Source of the DNA: SIG714 sp964638675
GTDB taxonomy: Bacteria; Bacillota; Clostridia; Oscillospirales; CAG-272
DNA: 64,000 bases
NCBI GenBank assembly: GCA_964638675.1
Contig: CAZXAU010000001.1
Location: 124,001 to 188,000, forward strand
Reading direction: 5' to 3'
Part shown: positions 57,721 through 64,000 of the stretch, piece after piece
Layout: each line of letters opens with the position of its first letter
Numbering within the stretch: the first letter of the stretch is position 1
Program-made: the position numbers and the translations under genes
The notes under the pieces: model-generated
What the model saw: the letters and a program-made list of their open reading frames with translations, nothing else
Told to the model about the DNA's origin: nothing
Database searches by the model: none

Positions 57721-59574
57721 ATGAAAAAAAAGGAGAAAAAGGAGCCGAAGCGCAAACCGAAATACGGACTGTTGTCTTGCGTGGGATATGTATATCGGTT
57801 GCTTTGGAAGTATGAGAGGGGATTGGTGTTTGTCGGGATATTTACTGTACCGATATCACTTTGTCTGTCCGCATTGGCTCTGTATACCCCGTCTGCGATA
57901 TTATCCGTGCTGGAAGCCTCGGATAGTTTTTCATACATTTCTCTTGTGATAGTGGGACTGCTTCTGGCAAAACTTATGCTTGATATTATCAATAGTATTA
58001 TCGATACGAAGGTCTCCAATTCCGAACATTATGTTCTTATGCGTATGATGTATATATGGCAGTCACGACAGCGTGATCGGGATTGGTATATTGACTTTGA
58101 ACCTGAAATCGAAAAATTAAACAGAAGAGCAGATAATGCCATTCGGAGCAATCATACTGCGGGCGTACATTTTCCAATGGATTTTTCAGATATGCTTTTG
58201 CAGATACTCAAATTTTTGCTGTTTGGATCTGTTATTTCACTTTTGCATCCGATCGTTATACTTCTGCTTGCTTTGGGTACGCTGCTTAATTCACTTATAA
58301 GCGCATGGCAGAGAAATAAAAACAGAGAAGGTATGGATATACGGATCGCACTTGATAAAAAGATCAGCTACTGCACTTTCGGATTGTCAAGAGACTTTAA
58401 AAATGCAAAAGATATCCGGCTGTACAGTATGGCAAATTCGATGAAGGAACGCTTGAATTCGATTTTTAAGCTGAGGGCGAACGAGCAAAAAAAGCTTGAG
58501 AAACGTTCAATTTTTGTTTCTGTTATCAGTTTTTTAATTGTACTTTTGCGGGACGGTGCGGCATATGCCTTTCTTATATACAAAGCAATTCATGGGCAAG
58601 TCGACGCTTCATCATTTGTATTGTATTTTTCTGCAATAACTTCCATGTCCGGACTTATGGGCGGAATACTCGGCACATTTAACCGTGTTTTTGACGGTGC
58701 GCTTCAAATATCCGATTATCGGGAAGCACTTGAAGTTCCCGACCGCCTGAATCGGGGCAAAGGAATTTCCCTGCCGAGCGTTCCGTTTTCAATAGAATTC
58801 AAAAATGTATCATTCAAATATCCAAAGGGAGAGAAAAAAATACTCGACAATGTCTCATTCAAAATAGACCCGGGGGAGAAGATCGCTCTTGTGGGTCTGA
58901 ACGGTGCGGGAAAAACGACGCTGACAATGCTTATCTGCGGTTTGTTTTTGCCGGATGAAGGGGAAATTCTCCTTGACGGTCATCGGCTGACCGATTACAA
59001 CCGTGATGAAATGTATTCACTGTTCGGCTTTGTGCCGCAAAATTATCATTTGCTTCCGATCTCCATTGCACGGAACATTGCATCTGCTATGAACGACGGT
59101 GAAATTGACCGCAACAAATTGGATCAATGTATTGAGACCGCAGGACTCTCCGAGAAAATTGCTTCTCTTGAAAAAGGAGCAGACACCCCCCTCAATCGTG
59201 AAGTGAATCCCGACGGAATTGAACTCTCGGGCGGCGAAACTCAAAAAATTCTGTTGGCAAGACTGCTTTATAAGGATCCGCTTTGTATCATTCTTGACGA
59301 ACCCACGGCGGCACTTGACCCGATCGCCGAAGACAGAATATATCGCAGATACAATGAGATAGCCGCAAGGGCAACATCGATATTTATTTCTCACCGACTT
59401 GCATCTACAAGGTTCTGTGACAGGATCTTTTTGCTTGACGGATCTCATATAGCCGAAGAAGGAACTCATGACGAGCTGATGAAGCTCGGCGGCAAATACA
59501 GAGAGCTGTTTGACATTCAATCAAAATATTACAGAAAGGGGACTGAAAATGAAGATGAAGACAATGAGCAATAA
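57721..59574 (+). CDS. ABC exporter half-transporter 1 (permease plus ATPase)
   Basis: The ATG at 57721 behind AAAGGAG gives a 617-residue half-transporter with a K/E-rich start. About six membrane helices (residues 30-320) and a nucleotide-binding domain follow. Walker A is GLNGAGKTT, signature LSGGETQKILLAR and Walker B CIILDEPTAALDP. It is probably a heterodimer with the next gene, which overlaps its end. Such pairs export peptides, lipids or drugs. Regulation by the LytTR pair and by the structured leader is inferred. The frame opens at 57634 inside the leader. Confidence 0.9.
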   Translation: MKKKEKKEPKRKPKYGLLSCVGYVYRLLWKYERGLVFVGIFTVPISLCLSALALYTPSAILSVLEASDSFSYISLVIVGLLLAKLMLDIINSIIDTKVSNSEHYVLMRMMYIWQSRQRDRDWYIDFEPEIEKLNRRADNAIRSNHTAGVHFPMDFSDMLLQILKFLLFGSVISLLHPIVILLLALGTLLNSLISAWQRNKNREGMDIRIALDKKISYCTFGLSRDFKNAKDIRLYSMANSMKERLNSIFKLRANEQKKLEKRSIFVSVISFLIVLLRDGAAYAFLIYKAIHGQVDASSFVLYFSAITSMSGLMGGILGTFNRVFDGALQISDYREALEVPDRLNRGKGISLPSVPFSIEFKNVSFKYPKGEKKILDNVSFKIDPGEKIALVGLNGAGKTTLTMLICGLFLPDEGEILLDGHRLTDYNRDEMYSLFGFVPQNYHLLPISIARNIASAMNDGEIDRNKLDQCIETAGLSEKIASLEKGADTPLNREVNPDGIELSGGETQKILLARLLYKDPLCIILDEPTAALDPIAEDRIYRRYNEIAARATSIFISHRLASTRFCDRIFLLDGSHIAEEGTHDELMKLGGKYRELFDIQSKYYRKGTENEDEDNEQ

Positions 59575-61432
59575 CAAAAAACGCACTATGCGAGAGGATT
59601 GGCGTCTGATAAAACGCGCCACCCGCATATGGAACGAGATCATGCCGCATTTTTGGTTTTGGCAGGTGTTTTGTACTCTTTTTGAAACATTTACTCCCTA
59701 TTTCGGACTTTACATGTCTGCGCTTATGGTAAACGAGCTTGCCGGAAATTGTAACGTTGAGAGACTACTCGCTCTTGCGGCGATTACCGTTGTCGGTATA
59801 TTCATAATATCTGTTGTCACAAGATTTTTTCAGAGTAAGCGTACGATGAAGGACTTCCTGTTGTGGCAGAAGCACGAGGGCTTTTTTGTTAATGCACAGA
59901 ATGATATGCAATACGAACATCTGGAAGATCCCGATGTTGTATTAATGCGGTCAAAAATATGGGAATCGTTCAATGCCACCGGAGGAGGTCTGGCAACTGT
60001 TAAATGGGCAATTCAAGGTATGCTCGGTGACGCTTTGAATATTATTTTTTCGCTGTCCCTTACTGTTTCAATGTTTACTATGGTTGTGCAAGGTGAATTT
60101 ACAGGAATTTTCGCTTTCATTAATTCGCCGTTTTCGGCAATCATTATTATTGCTCTGATAGCCCTGAATACAATTTTGTCCATGAAAATATCATTCCAAA
60201 GCACACGGAGAGCTAACGAGGCAGTTTCTGAATTGGCTCAGACAAACGTCGCCCAATCTGCATATGTACGTGCATGGGGAGCGGATATGATTATATTTAA
60301 CCTCAACCGAATTGTCATGGAAGAATTCCGCAGACATCAACTGCGGCCTAAGTGGATCGAAAAGATGGAAAAGACAGAAATTCATTTTGGATTTCTGTCG
60401 ATCATTCTGAACGCACTTCTCAACATTGCGGTATTCTTATTCGTTGCGGCAAAAGCTTTTATCGGAACATTCGGAATCGGCAATTTTGTCTTATATCAGG
60501 GTACTATCAGCCGCTTCATTAATGCTGTTTCCGGACTTGCAGGCCAATTCGGCAGATTACGCCACAATAATATATATCTTGAGCAATTGTATGCTTTCCT
60601 TGATCTGCCCAACGATATGTACAAAGGAACTCTTGCTGTAGAGAAGCGTGACGATAACGATTATGAAATAGAATTCCGCGATGTCAGTTTCAAATATCCC
60701 CGCACTGACAATTGGGTGCTCCGCCACGTAAATATGAAGTTCAAAATCGGGGACAAGCTTGCAATTGTCGGTGAAAACGGCTCAGGTAAAACGACCTTCA
60801 TCAAGCTTCTCTGCCGTCTTTATGATCCGACAGAAGGCAAGATCCTTCTCAACGGCATTGATATTACACGATACAGGTATAACGAATATATGGCATTATT
60901 CTCGGTAGTGTTTCAGGATTTTACACTGTTTGCATTCACACTCGGAGAGAATGTATCAGCCGATCACACATATGATTCAGCCAAAGTGCGTGACTGCCTG
61001 ATCCGTGCCGGAATGAAAGAAAAGATCACAAGTCTTGATAATGATCCGAAGGCTGAAGAAAAAGATGCGCTTAAACGCTCGATAGGCAGGGATTATGATA
61101 ACCTGGGGATAGACTTTTCGGGCGGTGAAATGCAAAAAATCGCTCTCGCACGTGCACTGTACAAGGATGCACCGTTTGTTATACTTGACGAACCCACATC
61201 GGCGCTCGATCCTATTGCGGAAGCCGCAGTTTATGAAGATTTCAATCGTCTTGTGAAAGATAAAACGGCAGTGTTTATCAGCCATAGGCTGTCATCCTGC
61301 AGATTTTGTGATAATATTGCGGTGTTCGATCATGGGCGGATGATTCAGAGCGGTTCGCACGACGAGCTTGTTACCGATGAAAACGGCAAATATTATGAGC
61401 TGTGGACAGCCCAGGCGCAATATTATAAATGA
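59549..61432 (+). CDS. ABC exporter half-transporter 2 (permease plus ATPase)
   Basis: This 627-residue half-transporter starts at the ATG at 59549 behind GAAAGGGGA, overlapping the upstream stop by 26 bases. The membrane domain (about residues 25-330) has six helices. The ATPase has Walker A GENGSGKTTFIKLL, signature FSGGEMQKIALARALY and Walker B FVILDEPTSALDP. Together with gene 1 it likely forms a heterodimeric exporter. Substrate is unknown; control by a LytTR regulator suggests a peptide or self-protection role. Confidence 0.9.
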   Translation: MKMKTMSNNKKRTMREDWRLIKRATRIWNEIMPHFWFWQVFCTLFETFTPYFGLYMSALMVNELAGNCNVERLLALAAITVVGIFIISVVTRFFQSKRTMKDFLLWQKHEGFFVNAQNDMQYEHLEDPDVVLMRSKIWESFNATGGGLATVKWAIQGMLGDALNIIFSLSLTVSMFTMVVQGEFTGIFAFINSPFSAIIIIALIALNTILSMKISFQSTRRANEAVSELAQTNVAQSAYVRAWGADMIIFNLNRIVMEEFRRHQLRPKWIEKMEKTEIHFGFLSIILNALLNIAVFLFVAAKAFIGTFGIGNFVLYQGTISRFINAVSGLAGQFGRLRHNNIYLEQLYAFLDLPNDMYKGTLAVEKRDDNDYEIEFRDVSFKYPRTDNWVLRHVNMKFKIGDKLAIVGENGSGKTTFIKLLCRLYDPTEGKILLNGIDITRYRYNEYMALFSVVFQDFTLFAFTLGENVSADHTYDSAKVRDCLIRAGMKEKITSLDNDPKAEEKDALKRSIGRDYDNLGIDFSGGEMQKIALARALYKDAPFVILDEPTSALDPIAEAAVYEDFNRLVKDKTAVFISHRLSSCRFCDNIAVFDHGRMIQSGSHDELVTDENGKYYELWTAQAQYYK

Positions 61433-61555
61433 TCGTTTGATATGAATTGTATAATTTTTCGCTGAATTTATTGTTATCCTGCAGTCATGCTGATTCGCCA
61501 ATGTGCATATTTGAAAATTAAAACTTTATTTTTTAAGTACAACTTTAAAAAAATA

Positions 61556-61584
61556 TTGCGTTTTTAAAATGTGTATGCTATAAT
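61556..61584 (+). promoter_or_regulatory. promoter for the small membrane protein
   Basis: TTGCGT (61556-61561) and TATAAT (61579-61584) are 17 bases apart, about 35 bases before the start. Confidence 0.65.
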
Positions 61585-61619
61585 TGACATATAAAGAGTG
61601 TTATTGTGGGGAATCGTGA

Positions 61620-61856
61620 ATGAAAAAGTATCTCGGAACAATATTATTTGCGGTGGGCATTTTTCTTGTTTTAGTTGCTATTGTGCTTTCAGTAATCGAA
61701 ATATCGAATAAGAATATAATCGGCGGAGCTGATATGCCAACATTCATTTTGGTATTTTTACGTGGTAACGGAGGTTTATATTTTACTCTTGCCGCTGTGG
61801 GTTTAAGCTCTTTCATCGCCGCTGTCGCAGTAAAACTTAAATTGTTAAAATTTTGA
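61620..61856 (+). CDS. small two-span membrane protein, unknown function
   Basis: This 78-residue protein has two hydrophobic segments (about residues 5-26 and 52-72). TGGGGAA lies before the ATG and a promoter lies just upstream, which supports expression. I do not recognise a family. It lies after the exporter genes but has its own promoter. Confidence 0.6.
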   Translation: MKKYLGTILFAVGIFLVLVAIVLSVIEISNKNIIGGADMPTFILVFLRGNGGLYFTLAAVGLSSFIAAVAVKLKLLKF

Positions 61857-62090
61857 TTTATTATAATCGGGTATTGAAAAGGCAGTGATGTGCTGAAAAA
61901 GGTTGCTCTGTTTGCTTCATATTGATGAAAAAATGCTAAAAATAGAGCTTATTATAAAAGACATGAAAAAGAATGTCAGGATAGCAGGTATTGTTTATGC
62001 TACTGAAAGAACAAGCCGATATGAGCTTTATTGAAGAGGATGATATTTATTGAGTACTCATATTTTCAGACATCTCAACCCAATACAATG
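61857..62090. other. gene-free stretch
   Basis: AT-rich. A 33-residue frame (61933-62034) starting MLKIELIIKDMKKNVRIAGI may be a gene fragment, but shows no recognisable domain. Confidence 0.35.
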
Positions 62091-62121
62091 AAACGCAATC
62101 CGATGTGGATTGCGTTTTCTT
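62091..62121 (+). terminator. isolated strong terminator
   Basis: AAACGCAATCC (62091-62101) pairs with GGATTGCGTTT (62107-62117), followed by T-rich sequence. No gene ends right before it. Confidence 0.8.
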
Positions 62122-62326
62122 TGTTTTAAAAAATCGAATAACAATGCGGACGTAAAGACGCAAGACCTATTTTCCGCTCTTTTTGGAGTTTTGAATCAAA
62201 TTATCGGAGCTTTATGGGATGTTTGACGATATTCTATTGTTAAATTTCTTTCCTCGTAATCATCAGATTACCCCGGCATATATATCCTGTTTTTCAGCGT
62301 TCGCCGCCGATTCTTCTTTAATCAGC

Positions 62327-62400
62327 TCGTTTCGGTGGCGGAAGCCGCAAAACACCGTCTAAAAAATTATAAAAATTTTTCAAAATTATTTTTCAGACTT
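62327..62400 (-). repeat. intergenic repeat (copy 2, inverted)
   Basis: Read on the minus strand it matches the repeat at 33367-33424: AAGTCTGAAAAATAA, then TTTTTTAGACGGTGTTTTG, GCGGCTTCCGC and CCACCGA, with an inserted AT-rich stretch. It accounts for much of the otherwise empty 62122-62659 stretch. Confidence 0.6.
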
Positions 62401-62606
62401 GTTCTCCTTATCGTGGAATACCTTCACGGTGTTCCACAATTAATATATTCTGAAGCATTTTTTCTTCTCGTGGAGTTCCACGAAAAAAGAGAAACTTTGA
62501 TAATTACATTTGCTTGACATGGATCGGTGCAATCGGCAGGCATTTTGCGATATAAGCAAATAATGAAAACGATCTGCAAATTTTTCTTTCAAAATAAAAA
62601 ATGTTC

Positions 62607-62641
62607 TTGACAAAAACAATACTTCGTGATATGATGTATTA
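62607..62641 (+). promoter_or_regulatory. promoter and putative PadR operator
   Basis: TTGACA (62607-62612) and TATGAT (62630-62635) are 17 bases apart. AATAC...GTATT (62619-62641) is an inverted repeat covering the -10, consistent with autorepression by PadR. Confidence 0.65.
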
Positions 62642-62659
62642 CGCAAGGAGGAGTATGTT

Positions 62660-62980
62660 GTGGATATTCAATTAAAAAGAGGGTTGCTTGACGTATGTGT
62701 ATTAGCCGCCATAAAAAATGAAGATTCATACGGTTATAAGATCATTAAAGATATGAAGCCGTATATTGAAATGTCAGAATCTACTCTGTACACCATTTTG
62801 AAACGATTGGAGCTTTCTGATATGTTGACTGTGCGAAGTGTTGAGCACGGCGGCAGGCTTCGGAAATATTATCACATTACAGGCGTAGGTCTGAAACGTA
62901 TTGAAGATTTCAAACGCGAGTGGCATGAGATCATGTCTATTTATCAATTTGTAACCAAGGAGGATGAAAAAAGTGACTAA
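62660..62980 (+). CDS. PadR-family transcriptional regulator
   Basis: This 106-residue winged-helix protein starts at GTG 62660 behind AAGGAGG. MDIQLKRGLLDVCVLAAIKNEDSYGYKII and STLYTILKRLELSDMLTV, then GRLRKYYHITGVGL, are the PadR signature. PadR proteins repress their own operon and respond to small molecules or cell-envelope state. The DUF1700 gene overlaps its end, the arrangement of a common PadR-DUF1700-DUF4097 unit. Confidence 0.94.
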   Translation: MDIQLKRGLLDVCVLAAIKNEDSYGYKIIKDMKPYIEMSESTLYTILKRLELSDMLTVRSVEHGGRLRKYYHITGVGLKRIEDFKREWHEIMSIYQFVTKEDEKSD

Positions 62981-63572
62981 ACAAGAATTTATCGACGCAC
63001 TTCGTGCAAAGTTATCCGGTCTGCCGAAGAAAGATGTTGAAGAGCGTATCAGTTTTTACAGCGAGATGATTGATGACCGGATAGAAGAAGGTATGTCGGA
63101 GGAAGAAGCTGTCTCTCAGATCGGATCTTCGGACGAGGTCGCATCACAGATCGTCTCGGAAATTCCTCTTACAAGAATTGTAAAAGAAAAAATAAAACCA
63201 AAGAAAAGTCTCGAGGCGTGGGAAATTGTACTGTTGGTGCTTGGTGCTCCGGTCTGGCTTCCTCTGCTCTTTGCCGCTGTTTCGGTAATCTTTTCACTTT
63301 ATATTGTGCTCTGGTCTGTGATAATTTCATTGTGGTCTGTTGAAATTTCTTTCATCGCTGTTTCTGTTGCCGGAGTGTTTTCGGGTGTCATTCATGTTAT
63401 CACGGGAAGCGTATTTGCGGGAATTGCTCTGATCGGTGCGGGAATCACTTTTGCCGGTTTATCTGTTTTCCTTTTCTTCGGTTGCAAGGGCGCAACGAGA
63501 GGAATATTATTGCTTACCCAAAAAATTGCCTTTGGCATTAAAAATTTATTTCTCAGAAAGGAGAATTCATAA
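62964..63572 (+). CDS. DUF1700 membrane protein
   Basis: This 202-residue protein has a cytoplasmic N-terminal domain (TKQEFIDALRAKLSGLPKKDVEERISFYSEMIDDRIEEGMSEEEAVSQIG), the DUF1700/HAAS hallmark, and about four membrane segments in the C-terminal half. It overlaps PadR and the next gene by one base. Such units are thought to respond to envelope stress; the molecular role is unknown. Confidence 0.92.
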   Translation: MKKVTKQEFIDALRAKLSGLPKKDVEERISFYSEMIDDRIEEGMSEEEAVSQIGSSDEVASQIVSEIPLTRIVKEKIKPKKSLEAWEIVLLVLGAPVWLPLLFAAVSVIFSLYIVLWSVIISLWSVEISFIAVSVAGVFSGVIHVITGSVFAGIALIGAGITFAGLSVFLFFGCKGATRGILLLTQKIAFGIKNLFLRKENS

Positions 63573-64000
63573 TGAGTACAAGCGAGAAAATATGGCTTAT
63601 CACAGCAGCATTTCTTGTAATTGTCGGATTGATCGTTTTCGTATCTGCACTGTCTTATATTGATTGGGATTTCGGCAATCTAAACTCTGCCCAGTATGAA
63701 ACCAATACTTATGAAATAAGCGAGGAATTTGATAATATATCATTGGATACAGAAACGGCAGATATCATCTTTTATCCGTCAGATGACGGAAAATGCAAGG
63801 TTGTTTGCTATGAGCAAACAAATATGAAGCATTCTGTTTCAGTTTCAAACGGAAATCTCACAGTCAATGTCGCAGATGATACGAAATGGTATGATCATAT
63901 TTTTGTTTTTTCACTTAACTTTACATCGCCTAAGATAACAGTATATCTGCCGAAATCGGAATACGCCGTGCTGTCTATTAAAGATAGTACGGGAGATATA
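63572..64000 (+). CDS. DUF4097-family protein, N-terminal part (cut by window edge)
   Basis: The ATG at 63572 overlaps the DUF1700 stop (TAATG) behind GAAAGGAGAA. 143 residues are visible. A membrane segment lies at about residues 8-27 (LITAAFLVIVGLIVFVSAL). It is followed by the beta-strand-rich start of a DUF4097 adhesin-like domain (FDNISLDTETADIIFYPSDDGKC, VYLPKSEYAVLSIKDSTGDI). It continues past the window. Confidence 0.88.
   Translation, partial: MSTSEKIWLITAAFLVIVGLIVFVSALSYIDWDFGNLNSAQYETNTYEISEEFDNISLDTETADIIFYPSDDGKCKVVCYEQTNMKHSVSVSNGNLTVNVADDTKWYDHIFVFSLNFTSPKITVYLPKSEYAVLSIKDSTGDI

Overview
The window looks like the chromosome of a Gram-positive anaerobe of the class Clostridia, most like gut Oscillospiraceae/Ruminococcaceae. 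The evidence is the gene set (MecA-like adaptor, WhiA, RicT/YaaT, ArgR, type 4 uracil-DNA glycosylase, a small ferredoxin-thioredoxin-reductase-like protein, Gld-type ABC operon, LytTR/GHKL two-component pair), strong AGGAGG-like ribosome sites and many TTGACA-17-TATAAT promoters. No species is named, because nothing in the sequence identifies one.

Layout. 1-2700 (minus strand): miaA (cut by the window edge), galE, rimI and a dCMP/ComE deaminase. 2.9-3.8 kb: a small membrane protein, then thioredoxin and an FTR-like Fe-S protein behind one strong promoter. 4-10.7 kb: two large stand-alone genes, a GH89 alpha-N-acetylglucosaminidase with discoidin domains and a CotH-kinase lipoprotein. 11-13.7 kb: mecA, a type 4 UDG and a divergent aminotransferase. 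14.1-20.3 kb: a five-gene operon for a Gld-like ABC system (ATPase, permease, GldG-like, DUF4340, foldase-like lipoprotein). 20.5-28.4 kb (minus): an XRE regulator, then the housekeeping run rimO-pgsA-nucleotidyltransferase-tsaD-holB-ricT from one promoter. 28.5-45.8 kb (plus): nusB, a TsaD paralogue, xseA, xseB, ispA, tlyA, argR, a DUF4177 protein, recN, tyrS, murB, whiA, dnaE and a bifunctional penicillin-binding protein.

From the initiator tRNA at 46.0 kb onward the character changes. 46-56 kb is an accessory region: a nucleotidyltransferase with a 58-residue H/N-rich partner, a decayed serine recombinase, a PHP phosphoesterase, an AraC/GyrI regulator, a four-helix-bundle protein with repeats, a lysine-riboswitch-controlled ABC importer, a group II intron fragment, a frameshifted transglutaminase and a second XRE regulator. 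56-61.5 kb is a LytTR response regulator/GHKL kinase followed by a pair of ABC exporters. The window ends in a PadR-DUF1700-DUF4097 operon cut by the edge.

Three observations stand out. First, nearly the same ~140-nt structured leader RNA precedes two unrelated genes, nusB (28590-28725) and the first ABC exporter (57572-57720). The stems are conserved and the variable interior has been replaced by different hairpins; I do not recognise it as a known riboswitch class. Second, the binding protein behind the lysine riboswitch has its two lobes in swapped order, an apparent circular permutation of the SBP_bac_3 fold. Third, the exporter operon is preceded by two 9-bp direct repeats 12 bp apart, the spacing expected of an AgrA-type LytTR site, directly downstream of a LytTR regulator gene. 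How these connect physiologically is inference.
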